DNA of 64,000 nt from Daucus carota subsp. sativus (GCF_001625215.2 NC_030381.2:37074689-37138688); one strand, 5' to 3'; positions 34,957-47,544 are shown, counted from the first letter of the stretch. The notes: generated by a model from the letters alone, not told the origin. Made by a program: numbers and translations.

Positions 34957-35704
34957 GTTTATGTAAACACTTGTGATTTATGTTATAGTTGATTTATTTA
35001 TATAAGTTGATAAAATACTATGTAGTTATGTAATATATAATCTCGTTCTCTAGAAACCTGCAAGTTTTGCTATTTTTTAATGATGCTATGATTATCTCGT
35101 CGTACTTTTTTTTCTTCTTCTGTCATCTCTGCATGTACTAAGAAGCGGTAAGAGGTTTTTAGAGTACCGGAAACTGGTCGAATCGAATGATTTTGAGGCT
35201 AATATAAGTTCCGTTTGCCGTTGTTGATGTAGCAGACAACAATAACAGTTTTTTCAGATTTCTGGTGAAAACCTGTTTGCTAAATTTAAATTCAGCTTTT
35301 CTAAATAGTTTCCGTGTTTTTGGAAAAAGTTGTTTTTCAGCTTTTACGGGAAGCGGTCATATATTTTATCGTAAAACCTCACAAAAAACCTTATTTTTTA
35401 TATTATAACTCAAAATACGTAAATATAAAAAAAAATATCAAACAATTATCTGACAAAAGTGTTTTTCTTACCGACACTGTATACAACAACACAACAGTTT
35501 TTAACAGCACCCCAAACAAATCCTTAGTACATGGGAGAGTAAATTTTTTCTGTTCATCAACTCTTTTAGTTGGAGTTGCAGATCAAAACTGGTGTTCTCA
35601 AATTTATTTTCAACATTCAAGTTGCGCCGCTTGAAAGAAGTTGATTTTGAGGTCGTAAGAGTTGCAAACAAGGTTACACATGATTGCACCGTGTTTTTTA
35701 GTTA

Positions 35705-36006
35705 CTCCCTCCGTCTCAATTTATAGGCTCATTTTGGAATAAACACACATATTAAGAAAAAAGTGGTTAGATAGAATCTTATCTCATGGATCATTAATTA
35801 GTGCATTGATAAGTGAGAATATAGTTGAGTTTCAAAAAAATCACAATAAATATAGGGATTTAGTGCATTGAGAAATGAGAATAATGTTGAGTTTCAAAAA
35901 AATCACAATTAATATGTAGATAAATTTGTATTGAAAGAAGAGAAGGACAAGTATTTTGGGACAAATTTTTTTTCCAAACTGGACCTATAAATTGAGACGG
36001 AGGGAG
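35705..36006. mobile_element. Stowaway (Tc1/mariner) MITE
   Basis: Perfect 23-bp terminal inverted repeats beginning CTCCCTCCGTCTCAATTTAT, with the dinucleotide TA on both sides (35703-35704 and 36007-36008), are diagnostic of Stowaway MITEs. The interior contains a direct repeat of 'ttgagtttcaaaaaaatcacaat' at ~35826 and ~35888. It has no coding capacity, and the intact ends suggest a fairly recent insertion. Confidence 0.95.
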
Positions 36007-36870
36007 TATTTTTGAAAAAACCAAGGTTTTTAACCACAACCAAACGGGCTCTTGAGCTGGTGATGAGATTTTGAAGATGTTGAACTGTAAGAAAGTGACT
36101 GCTCTGTACAAGCCATGAGATGCCCCTTTATCTTCCTCATCCACATCTTATTTATACATCAAGGTCCATACAGCTCACCTCAATCCAAATTAATGGATTT
36201 AATGCACATGCACATTCATAATTTCTTCTCCAGAATGCATACAAATGAATTTGTGTAATGTGTTGCAGTGCAACAAGAACTAAGCAGTCTTTTTACAGTA
36301 AAAATAATTATGGCTGGAGCTTTGTTTTTTTTGGCTTTTGAAGTAATAACTCATAAATGGCTTTAAAAGATTTGGTGGTTGAGGTTTTACCAACCTTCTG
36401 GGCTAACTTTTCTGCATAATCAATTGCTTGCACTTTAAACAACATAGAATGTCATCAGTCTAGAGAGTATAGAGAGATAGCCTAGTGGTAACTGTTTATC
36501 TTGTGTCGTCTCAAGTCTTGCATTCGATTTTCGCTCACTCATGGTTTATTTAGATTTATTTGGACATGCTCTAATAATGTCAAGGTTTGGAGAAAGCCGG
36601 TTTTAGCACAAATTGTGAATCTCTGTAACTGACCAAGTCTTGGTTTCAATTTTCACGCACCCAAAATTTATTCAGAACATGCTCTTATTATTTCAAGGTT
36701 CGGAGAATCATGAATCATGAAAAATATTTTCTTTCTAGACCAACTCGAGCATTGTTACATAATAAAGATAAGAGAGAAAAAACGTAATCAATAGTAGAAA
36801 TCTGTTCTTTTCCTATAGACTCCAGGTAGACTTGGTGAAACTTGAGTAGTCTCTGTCTCTGTTAGCTGTG

Positions 36871-36877
36871 TATATTA
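36871..36877 (+). promoter_or_regulatory. TATA-like box of OVATE-like gene
   Basis: 'tatatta' lies about 100 bp before the ATG at 36974, a normal distance for a plant promoter with a short leader. Confidence 0.4.
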
Positions 36878-36973
36878 ATAGGCAGTTAAGAGAGCCAAGA
36901 AACTACAAAGTTTGGCATTGTTGAGAGAGTGACCTACATACAAGTTTCTTCGTAAAAGAGAAATCGGAGGAAC

Positions 36974-37561
36974 ATGGTGCTAAAGAGAAGCATTCACAAG
37001 GTCAAGAATGTGTTTCACAGAAGGCTGCTGAACATCAAGTCATTAGTCTCGAAAAGGTACAATCAGTTGTCTAGAGCCCCTTCATTCAAAAGCATCCCGA
37101 GTTGTAACAGCACCAGAAAAATACTGCAGGTGGATATTTTGTATAGGGATATATCAGAAGAATCAGAAGCTGATCATGATGAAGTAGTGGAGGCGAAAAA
37201 GAGTAGTAGTGTCACAAAGAGCATACAGAAGGTATCTAACAGAAGCGTGAGAAGTAATGCAGAAAAGAGTATTAGTAAAAGTACGCGAGAAGAGAGGGTG
37301 AAGGAAGAGAAGAAGCTTGCAAGGGGAAGGGGACGTGTATTAGCAGAGAAGATTAAAGAACTCGAGATGGTGGATGCCTATGACGATGATCATATTATGG
37401 ACATAGAAGAAGCTCTGCATCACTATTCACTCCTCACCTGTCCAGCTTACCAAGATATCGTGGACAATTTTTTCATGGACATGTACTCGGAGTTTCTACT
37501 TCCAGAGCCTTCTGCAAGCATCAACAACTCGATGAGAAGACTCCACTCTATGAGGCTGTAG
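36974..37561 (+). CDS. OVATE-like family protein (OFP17-like)
   Basis: An intronless 195-residue protein. The N-terminus is basic (KRSIHKVKNVFHRRLLNIKS), the middle is Ser/Lys-rich and disordered, and residues ~123-170 carry the conserved block AEKIKELEMVDAYDDDHIMD followed by IEEALHHYSLLTCPAYQDIV and DNFFMDMYSEF. This resembles the divergent C-terminal domain of OFP17-type ovate family proteins, from memory. OVATE proteins are plant-specific growth regulators that often act as transcriptional repressors with TALE homeodomain partners; whether this one does is not shown. The ATG at 36974 follows a short leader (ggaggaac). The TATA-like box is at 36871. A DUF761-type small protein is the main alternative. 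Confidence 0.7.
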   Translation: MVLKRSIHKVKNVFHRRLLNIKSLVSKRYNQLSRAPSFKSIPSCNSTRKILQVDILYRDISEESEADHDEVVEAKKSSSVTKSIQKVSNRSVRSNAEKSISKSTREERVKEEKKLARGRGRVLAEKIKELEMVDAYDDDHIMDIEEALHHYSLLTCPAYQDIVDNFFMDMYSEFLLPEPSASINNSMRRLHSMRL

Positions 37562-38820
37562 ATAAGAATCTGAAATCTTCTAGGCCTTCTAAGCGCGGTA
37601 TATATTATATAAAATTAAAATTTTCCAGTCTTGTTTTCTTTGATTGATCCTCCAGGTGTATCTGGGAACAAGCTATAGAATTATAGTTATGATAAACCTT
37701 TGATGGTAAAAAATTTCTCTTCTTATTATCATCTTGTTACATGTTCCTTATGATATAAAATTGAGTGCTGAGCGATACTCTGCACTTAAAACCTCATAAG
37801 CACCTTGAAATCTTTACTTAATAAGTTTGGCATGGCTGAAACATATACGAATATCAGCAAATTTCATCTCAAGACCGACTATATCATAGAAGCATGTAAA
37901 CATGAAAAATGGAGTACATTTGCAGAAAACAAGAAAAGGTATATCATCTTCTGAAATTTTAACATTCTAGGTTTCAGAACTATGTATTCCCAGAGCCCAG
38001 AGGTCCTTCTTCTGTGGATGACAATGGCACGTATCCAAGTACACGAATAGCATTAGGTAAAACAAAACTGACAAACCGACGAAAGGATGTGAAACAGACC
38101 TACAAAGCTATCATCTTAAATAGCAGAGTGAGATAGCAAGGCATTCATAACCTCTCTAACTTTGTCTAGAGTATCCTCCACCTGTTTTCCTTGAGAATTT
38201 ACGAGGTTTTTCCATCTACAGACAGACAACAGATGCTACGAAGGTTAATGCCACATCGAGCCAACTAAATGATCAATAAACGGGAGCCGTTCAAATCACT
38301 GTCAAGTACGAGTTTTAAGGCCGAATTCCTGGCCTTCAAGTCGCAAAGTTTTAACTTAAACATTCTTCTTCCTAGATGCCTTCTGCGGATGAACTCATCT
38401 GATCGGCAACCATGATGCAGGGAAAAATTCATAAATTTCGACATACAGGTCAATGGTCATGAAGATCACGTTGAAATCCACTAGTCTACTACATCTGCGA
38501 TCAGTGAATATGTTCAGATGATCCAGCATTACGATCACAAGCAAATATAAATATTTCAAATATTTTTCTAGTAAAAATTATTTTGCACTTTTTCTAATAA
38601 GGAGTATTAGATCAAATCCAATACCACAGAAAAAAAAACCTTGAGTATTCCATAAAGTATTTAAAAAGAATTTTATTTCACATTTCTTACATATTCAATA
38701 GATTACTATATTATTTTATTCTTAGTACATTTTGACAAAATGAACTAATAATGTCCATTTCCAATACAAAACCAAACCAGTTTTGTATCATCTGAACTTA
38801 ACTTTCTACAATTTTCCCGA
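37562..38820. other. intergenic, no gene recognised
   Basis: 3' flank of the OVATE-like gene and upstream region of the PDX1.2-like gene. The sequence ~38110-38460 has a mild exon-like composition (agatagcaaggcattcataacctctc) but no frame that I recognise on either strand. Confidence 0.4.
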
Positions 38821-38829
38821 AATCTTATA

Positions 38830-38842
38830 GAAACTTCTGGAA
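38830..38842 (+). promoter_or_regulatory. heat-shock element upstream of PDX1.2-like gene
   Basis: The sequence GAAACTTCTGGAA is an exact three-unit heat-shock element (GAA-nn-TTC-nn-GAA), the binding site for trimeric heat-shock factors. It ends 115 bp before the ATG at 38958, and a TATA-like 'cttatatctt' lies between them at ~38877. Arabidopsis PDX1.2 is known to be heat-induced through HSFA1 factors, so the site fits the gene. Confidence 0.65.
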
Positions 38843-38957
38843 CCCATAATCAACCACCGGCACCGCCATACTCCCCCTTATATCTTCAAACCCATCTGAA
38901 AAAAACCCTCGTTACAAGCTCAAACTCAGCGAAAAATCAAACACCTTGTGTGCAACA

Positions 38958-39870
38958 ATGGCAGACGACGAAAACGCCGTTACAATCTACACCACCACCG
39001 CAATAACCGACGCAAACAAGAACAGTTCGTTATCAATGAAGGTGGGTCTTGCCCAGATGCTGAGGGGCGGCGTGATTATCGAGGTTAATAATGCTGAGCA
39101 AGCCAAGATCGCTGAATCAGTGTGTAGTTGTTGTTGAGAGTGTTGAAAGTGGCATTTCACGGATGCCTGACCCGGGATTATTGAAGGAAGTTAAAAGGGC
39201 TATTTCGATTCCTGTAATGGCGAAAGCCCGGGTTGGGCATTTCGTCGAGGGTCAGATTCTGGAGGCGGTGGAGGCTGATTATATTGATGAGAGTGAAGTG
39301 ATTGGTATTGCTGATGAGGACCATTTTATTAATAAGCATAATTTCCGTGTCCCGTTTGTTTGTGGATGTAAGGATTTGGGAGAGGCGTTGAGGCGGGTTA
39401 GAGAAGGCGCGGCAATGATTAGGACACAAGGGGATGGGATGAAGTTAGGTGATGTTGTTGAGACGGTTGGGAGTGTCAGGAGAGTGATGGGGGATATTAG
39501 GATTTTGTCAAATATGGATGATGATGAGGTTTTCACGTTTTCAAAGAGGATTGGTGCTCCTTATGATATAGTGATGCAGACGAAACAAATGGGGAGGCTT
39601 CCGGTTGTGCATTTTGCGTGTGGGGGGATTGTGATGCCGGCTGATGCAGCGTTGATGATGCAATTGGGGTGTGATGGTGTGTTTGTTGGACTGGAGGTTT
39701 TTGGATGTGGGGATCCGTATAAGAAGGTGAGGGCGATTGTGCAGGCTGTTAGGAATCATAGTGATCCGCGTGTGCTGGCTGAGGTTAGTTCAGGGTTTAA
39801 TGAAGGAACGGCTAGCTTTAATGTTAATGAGAATAGTGTCGAACAGTTTGATGCTTCAAGGACCTATTAA
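38958..39870 (+). pseudogene. PDX1.2-like (vitamin B6 synthase pseudoenzyme subunit), frameshifted
   Basis: Intronless. The ATG at 38958 begins MADDENAVTIYTTTAITDAN and reaches SMKVGLAQMLRGGVIIEV and AEQAKIAES, then runs into TGA at 39135-39137. The rest of the protein continues in another frame from ~39118 (SGISRMPDPGLLKEVKRAIS …) to the TAA at 39868. Compared with Arabidopsis PDX1.2 the three residues between AES and C are missing and one base is left, i.e. about 8 bases lost. It is PDX1.2-like rather than PDX1.1/1.3: the loop that should read RTKGE has IRTQGDG, so the second catalytic Lys is Gln. The first Lys (VMAKARVGHF) is kept. PDX1.2 assembles with active PDX1 and supports pyridoxal-phosphate synthesis under stress. 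With the frameshift only ~60 residues would be made; an assembly error is possible. Confidence 0.85.
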
Positions 39871-40092
39871 CCGAAGGTTGTTATGTGATGTGATGTAATC
39901 TAGTCTTGTTCCGATTTTGCTTTGACTGTGTACTGATGATATTTGTAGCTAAAATTAATCAAGTTACATGTCATAATCAATAAATTTTCATGAGCCAGAT
40001 CATTGTTGTGTTCCTTAATTTGTCCATCTTCGTTAGTTCAAAAGATTTACTATGATCAGTCAAGTGCAGAAATTTTATTCTTCCATTCCATA

Positions 40093-40255
40093 TGTTTGTG
40101 CCCTGTTATTTTAGTTAAAGTTGCGGTTTTGTGTATATGTAGTTCTCTAAAGCTTGCCATTCTGACCATTCCGTGTGTTTGTACCCTGTGATTTCAGTTA
40201 AGGTTGCAGTTTTCTGTACTTGTAGCTCTTTATAGCTTGCCATTCTGACCAGTTG
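40093..40255. repeat. 83-bp imperfect tandem duplication
   Basis: 'tgtttgt-ccctgt-atttcagttaa-gttgc' and the following 50 bases occur at 40093 and again at 40176, downstream of the PDX1.2-like gene. It is non-coding and differs at several sites, so it is not very recent. Confidence 0.85.
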
Positions 40256-40616
40256 AATCATGGAATATGAATTAGTAGAGGTAATCATACATTTAGCTTG
40301 AGCAAGACTGATGTGAGAACCTTCTGCCAGTGCCAGTTCTTTATCGCAATCTGCAGACAGCCACATGTGAATTTATGTCTAAAACCGGTATGGCTTTGCT
40401 GGCAATAAGCCCTACTGTAAATTTTCTGGCAATTTAGGTGGTTTGGTTTTTGCATAACCCTAGCTTCTAGCTGTTATCTGTAATTTCTTGTTGAATATAA
40501 GAATTAGATCTGTTTTGGATCACTCTTTTTAGATGGTGAATTACCAAAGTTAACCTGTGAAAGATCACCTTATTTCATTTGAACTGAATTTGAAAGAACT
40601 TCAACTGCTAAAACTA

Positions 40617-41845
<1,229 letters not shown>

Positions 41846-42474
41846 TGTTATCTTGAGCCCGAAGAAAATATGATCAGTGTGCAGATCGGCATGCTGGTGA
41901 GTAACTATTCCATCTCATTACTAAAAACAAGAACTGAGCCTGATGTTATTAGCTGGAAGCCTAGATCTGATTAACGCAACACTTTTTATTTGTTTTCACT
42001 TTTCTTTATTTTCTCCTTTCTAATTTCCAGCTTAATACAGAGCATAAAGCTTGACTTTACACTTTTTGGTATAAACAAAGCTTTTACCCTGTAACTTTTA
42101 CAACTCTGTAACTTTCCACCAAGCAACATGTTCAAGACTCCTAATGAGTAATGGCAAAACTGTACGAAATCAAAGCACACATTTGTGACTATTATTGTTA
42201 GATGCCGAGTAGATATGAATTTGTTGATAACCTAGACAGCCAGCACAGATCATGACTCAAGCCATGATAATGTTTAACACATGAAAAACAAATGCTTTGG
42301 GAAGACAAAAAGCTTACAATCTTATTAACAGTGATACATAGGTTAAGGTAATAAAGGTCACCGAGTTTAGCACAAAGTACAAATCAAATCATTTTTCAAC
42401 CAAATCATCATATTATAAGACAGGGACGCTATGTATCTTAGACATAGAGCGTCCGCTTTAGCTGTATTGAAGCT

Positions 42475-43873
42475 TCATTTCTTTCCGCTTTTCTTTAGCC
42501 CGGAACCTCCAAAAGCGCCTTTCTGTTGAGCCTTGGCTTTGAGCTCCTTCAGTGCCTGCAGAGTACAAGAACAGCCATATTACACACTACAGCAAGAAGA
42601 CGGAGATTAATCATGATTAGGTTAAAAAGCATGCAACAAAATCTAACCTTTTCCTCTTCTTTCTTCTTCTGGAGCTTAGCCAAATCATCCTGCATGGACC
42701 AAAATATTTCAGTACCCCAGTGTTAACACGATACTTGAATTGTCCCATACCCATGTATATGTTATAGGCATAATTTTATGGAAGACACTTTAAATTTAGT
42801 TCTCATACTCACATTCACGTGACTTAGTTGATGTTATAGCAAAGAGACAATCACACTCCACTCAGGGTTTGCCTTTCTGTTTGTGCTTGGGCATAGTTCA
42901 GGCACATTAACATGGTCGAGGGTCTTGATGATTGCAACGAGAGTAAACTCAGATATGCAGTATAGTAATTTTGGAATATCATATTGTTCAATAGTTCATT
43001 ATAGACAATGTGATATATATCTTCAACTTCGAAAGATTGAGAAAATTGCACTATTCAAGGCTAATGGAGTGACGGACTTGATTACATTTAACATCAGGGA
43101 CTACTCTCGCAACACTGACAGGATTGATATCAGTCCCAACAGAAAAGAAAATTAACAATAAATTAGCTTTACTTGTGGTATAATTTTGCTGATTTACAAT
43201 GTCTTATCTAGGTTTCAATCACGTCCAAAGATTAAGAAACTGTAGTGCACTAGCTTAGTTGGAGATAAGTCCAAAAATCGTGAGCTTATGGTTTACAAAG
43301 ACTAATTCTTCTAATACCAAATCTATGCAGAGGATAACAATTATAGCCTCAAATTGTTGCAGCAAACAATCCCTCATCTAGTACATAAGCCCCAACAATA
43401 AAGAATCGATATCCTCGGCTAAACAAATCACAAATATTTTCTTACATATGCTAACGGCAAAATTCAATCTTTCCAAATTTACAGCACTTCATCCCCTTCT
43501 TATAAACACAATAACATAAATAAATTCCCATACATTCAATATCGATCCTCAAAAAAATAACACACACAAGAAGCAAGAAAGGCAACAAATTGAAAAGGGT
43601 ACCTCATCATATTCCTTCTTCTCAGCCTTGGGTGCTTTCAGAGGCTTAGCTTTTCCACCTGCATAAAAATGAAGAACCCATATAATTTAAACAATATTAA
43701 GCTTGTTGGAACCCTTTTAGAGCTAAAATCATATGCAAATTTTACATAGAAAAGCAAAAGACTATGTCCTTTTTCGAGATGTTGAGTGTTCGAACCTTGT
43801 CAATAACAAAAAAGTGCATAATTGTGTTAATTATGCAAAAAAGAATAAGAAAAATACCTTGCTTGGATGACAT
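42475..43873 (-). CDS. TMA7: TMA7 homologue (translation machinery-associated protein 7)
   Basis: Four tiny exons on the minus strand (43873-43858, 43658-43603, 42689-42648, 42555-42475) splice in phase to a 64-residue protein: MSSKQGGKAKPLKAPKAEKK, then EYDEDDLAKLQKKKEEEKAL, then KELKAKAQQKGAFGGSGLKK and SGKK. This is the whole TMA7/CCDC72 protein, a highly conserved basic coiled-coil peptide found with ribosomes. All introns have GT-AG ends; the largest is 913 bp. Its length and the GAFGGSGLKKSGKK C-terminus match the family. It is expected to be a constitutively expressed housekeeping gene. Confidence 0.93.
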
Positions 43874-44111
43874 GGTTGCTGATTTCTAGGGTTGGGATTT
43901 CTTGAAAAAGAACAATAAGCTGACAGTGTAAGAAATGAGAGCAGCCCTTTAATCTAGCTTACAATGTTTTTCTAATTACCAAGAAGAATCTTTGGTGGGT
44001 CATGTTTTGGCTTAACGGGCTTTGATGGATCGTGTTTCGGCTTAATGGGCTTGAATTGCTAAATGTAAAAAACGTAAAAAGTCTCCCAGTGAAAACAAGA
44101 ATAAATATCAA

Positions 44112-44183
44112 GTGGCTGTAGTTTAGTGGTAAGAATTCCACGTTGTGGCCGTGGAGACCTGGGCTCGAATCCCAGCAGCCACA
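44112..44183 (+). tRNA. tRNA-His (GTG)
   Basis: A 72-nt cloverleaf: acceptor stem GTGGCTG paired with CAGCCAC, D-arm with 'agtttagtggtaa', anticodon stem CCACG/CGTGG with loop TTGTGGC (anticodon GTG at 44145-44147), and T-arm CTGGG-CTCGAAT-CCCAG with the invariant TTC-like loop written here as CTCGAAT. Discriminator base A183. The box sequences for RNA polymerase III are inside. A T-run (tatttttc) at ~44193 can terminate transcription. No intron. Confidence 0.96.
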
Positions 44184-44206
44184 TGAGTTTGTATTTTTCT
44201 TCCTTT

Positions 44207-44688
44207 ATCGGTATCAAGACGGTGACTGAAGTCATCGTAAATATCAAATAAGTACCTCGAAATATGAGTTCAAGCATTAAAAATATGATTAATAGAGTTT
44301 TACACATTATTTTTAATGTTCTCATAACCAACTAAAAAATTATGACTTCTAGTATCTATGATAATATATTTAGATTTTATCGAGTTTATTTATTATTTAT
44401 TTTTATTATCAAGTTTTGTTTTCATTATACACAAATAATAAATAAATTTGATAAAATCTAAATATATTATCATAAATACTAGAAGTCATAATATTTTCGT
44501 TGGTTGTGGTGACATTCAAGAATAATGTGTAAAACTCTATAAATCATATTTTTAATGCTTGAACTCATATTTCGAGGTACTTGTTTGATATTTATAGTGA
44601 CTTCAGTGACCATCTTGATGCCGTTTTCAGTTCAGTGACTAACTTGATACATTAAACCCACTTCAGTGACCAACTAGATAATTAACCC
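44207..44688. mobile_element. truncated copy of the GGGTTAATTATC foldback element
   Basis: The sequence is close to 26309-26861 from 'tatcaagacggtgactgaagt' through the AT-rich centre to the right terminus …gataattaaccc. About 65 bp of the left terminus are missing. The break lies ~24 bp after tRNA-His. Without its left end it cannot be mobilised. Confidence 0.85.
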
Positions 44689-44869
44689 TTTATTGATTAA
44701 CAGATGGAGTTGTATGGGTGTACAAATATTATCAAAATAATTGATTTGTCATGCATGAACAGTAACCGATTGCACCAATTAATCAATCATCAATATACTT
44801 ATATAAAGGAGAAGCGAGGGGCGTGTAGTTGGCGCCTCTCAGCTTTGTTCTATTTTTCTAATATAGTAG

Positions 44870-44891
44870 GTTGCAACGACATCGTTGCAAC
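44870..44891. repeat. perfect palindrome GTTGCAACGA-CA-TCGTTGCAAC
   Basis: Ten-base arms are separated by two bases, and most of the core (TGCAACGACATCGT) is repeated at 44929-44942. The flanking DNA is unannotated. It could be a protein-binding site or a remnant of a small transposon end. Confidence 0.75.
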
Positions 44892-44959
44892 ATACCACTA
44901 CTCTACTCGTTGGTGGTGCCGTTCTAATGCAACGACATCGTAACCCGTTAAATCCTGGG

Positions 44960-45240
44960 AAGCTATCGTTCTAATAAATTTGATACACATATGCAAATTA
45001 TATGAGTGATGGAGAAGAAAAAATTTACCAAACGTTTTAAAAATTCTTTAAGTGTTGTAACATGAATACTAATGCATTGATCACCATTTCTTTCAGACAT
45101 TCTTAAAATCTCTGCTGAATTGATTATTGGATCGCTCAAATCTCTTTCACTAGAATTAAATCCATTTAACTCAATAATCGAAACATGTGCATGAAAGTAT
45201 CGTGCAAAATCAAATTCAAAACCTTCTGTATCCTCCACAT
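44960..45240 (-). other. unrecognised open stretch (possible exon)
   Basis: The minus strand from ~45238 to ~45000 reads without a stop: VEDTEGFEFDFARYFHAHVS, IIELNGFNSSERDLSDPIIN, SAEILRMSERNGDQCISIHV, TTLKEFLKRL. Its composition looks protein-like and a donor-type sequence follows. I do not recognise the family and found no start codon. It may be an exon of a decayed gene linked to the Deg-like pseudogene upstream. Confidence 0.3.
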
Positions 45241-45244
45241 ACTT

Positions 45245-46150
45245 GTCATAAACTTCCTTATTTCAAACATGTCCTAGTATTGGATATGGTATATTTTCCG
45301 ATTGTTTATCACAAGGCCACATCTTGCACTGGATGACACACTCGGCCTACATGATATGATTCATTGATCATATATCCCATGTGTAACAATATTTCTTTCT
45401 TCCTTAGTGTGCCTCAGCTGCGAAATTTTCAACGTAATTGCATCTTTTGTCACTTGGAAGTTGGAAAATAACTACATCCCAATTTTTCATCATGAAAATT
45501 GGTTGGAGATCTACCCCTCTCGATTAGACAAAACTTACTTGCAGCACTCATAATCATCTGATGATCAATAGTCAATCCAGCAAAACGCGCAACATATAAT
45601 AATGAGTGAAAAACATAATAATATGAGTTATTCACTACTTCAATAACCTAAGTTATTTTCTCTAATATACCTCGCATCTTATCATGTTGGACAACGTTTG
45701 AATCCTAGAACAAACGATACTTAATACTATAAGTCATTGACACATATGTACGTAATTCCTAAAATTAGGCAAATTATAGCATGAGAGTGATATATATACA
45801 AAATACACACATAATCATAGTAAAAGAATAATATATGATAACTAGTTTTTCAAGTGAAAGAATAATATATGATAACTAGTCGTACAATAGTTTTTGAGTA
45901 TAGTAGAGTATTAGATTTGAGAAAAACATAAAACTACCAGTATTGTAGATAATATTGTGAAAACGGTAAAAAAGTGTTGTGCAACGGTAAATAAATGTTA
46001 TAAACGGTAAAAAATTATTTAGTCTGAATATTAAATTTTTGTTCTCTGTGTTATCATTTTGGTATTGATCATTGTAATCAAGGTGGACATGACTTGTTTA
46101 TTAGTGAATAATTTAAATATTCAAAAATGATAAAATCGACATAACATTTA
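45245..46150. repeat. block duplicated at 47690-48490
   Basis: Words such as 'agaataatatatga', 'gattgtagataat-ttgtgaa', 'gcaacggtaaa-aaatgtt' and 'catgacttgtttattagtgaa' occur in the same order in both blocks. Each block also holds a minus-strand open stretch of the same type: VARFAGLTIDHQMIMSAASK here (~45600), VARFSIGAHLIMSSADRF at ~48430. The function of that small domain is unknown to me. The blocks flank the Deg-like pseudogene. Confidence 0.65.
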
Positions 46151-46204
46151 ATGGAACGAGTCAAACTAAAGCATTAACACTACAATATTTAAGTATACTT
46201 GCAT

Positions 46205-47544
46205 ATCCATATGTTTTGAAGTATTCCCACCATTTGCGAGCTATATTTATAGGAATAAATTGAGTTGAATCGATATCATAGTAACTGACACCGATTACTT
46301 CTCCGTGGCAATTGATTATGGGAGCTCCATCACCAACCTACAGTCATATACAAAGTCATCAGTAAATTTATCAACAAAAATATCATAATCTCATTATCAC
46401 CATTTACATTAATCAGGAGAATTGAGAGGGAAAGAGGGATAGAGGTACCCTCGTGATTACGCAACTAGCTGCGAAAAGTTCTTTGCAATCATATTCGGTG
46501 CGCTTAAGCCTAAAGTAATCAAACAAACCAAGAACAAGTAATCAACATGAGGTCGATGTAGTTTTACCACTAATATAAATTATTATATAGACAATAGAAA
46601 AATTAAATATGGCATTGTCATATCACAAAAATTATAATTAATATACAAAATAAAAACCAGATAAGTAAGGATGTGCTGTAGACATTTATGAAACTGAAAG
46701 TTGCTTACACATAGTAATCGGGGGCATTCATAAGAACAAAAGGCGGATCAAAATACTGGCCTACAACAATAACCCGATACCCGGGAGTCAGCTTAAATGC
46801 CTCTGAATTTGGTTTGAGTAATGGTTGTCTTGCAAAAATATCCATCGAGTCATCTACATGCGCTAATTTTGCAGGTGCATAACAAATAGTTCATGTGCGA
46901 TACTTAGGATTGCAAGATTGAAGTGGAAGTCATATGCACACACTTATTCGGCAAATGATCTACCATCATATGAGTGCATATAAACCTGCACAAAAAATTT
47001 CAAATATTATCATATTGTATCTATAAAGATAACCATATAATCTCATTTCATTCTAATATTCAACTTAAAGCTTGGAGAGTAAGTGGTGTCTGAGAACCAA
47101 ATTGACAAGATTTAAATTCACGAATAAAATTTGAATACATACACAAGACAATCAATAAACATATGTGGTATCAATAGTAATACCCTGAGTTTCCTAGCTA
47201 GCACGTTTTCCGTATCCTCAACATCATTAAGAGGACACGGAGGACGCCTAATCAAGTTGGCTGACGTTAAGACAATGGCCTTATTATGGTGCCACAACCC
47301 CGGATGACATCCTGTAATTCTACATAACAGATTAGAAATTCAGTAAAAAAAACAATAACACAAATGTAGACAAAGGTAAAAGGAAAATCAATACCACAAA
47401 AACATTCAAGTGCAACAACAGAACAGCCCGTCTTAATAGCAGCTTGTTTTGTGGTTTCATCCGGGAACTTATTATCATCATTTCCCTTTCTGAATTTTGG
47501 TAGCTTCGAAGAGTATTCATACAGGTACCTCATCTCGCTTGCAA
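46205..47544 (-). pseudogene. broken third Deg-like paralogue (N/N/D catalytic positions)
   Basis: On the minus strand, blocks 47544-47395, 47311-47184, 46985-46709, 46509-46449 and 46337-~46205 match exons 2-6 of the 18343-24939 gene. For example MRYLYEYSSKLPKFRKG, VLTSANLIRRP, FHFNLAIL, EYDCKELFAASCVITR, and GDGAPIINCHGEVIGVSYYD with PINIARKWWEYFK. Splice sites are mostly kept. It is broken: block 2 has a short deletion and shifts frame before VLTSAN, block 3 has an in-frame TAA after GRSFAE and further shifts, and no PDZ exons follow. It carries the same Asn (for His), Asn (for Asp) and Asp (for Ser) as the plus-strand gene. Confidence 0.85.
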
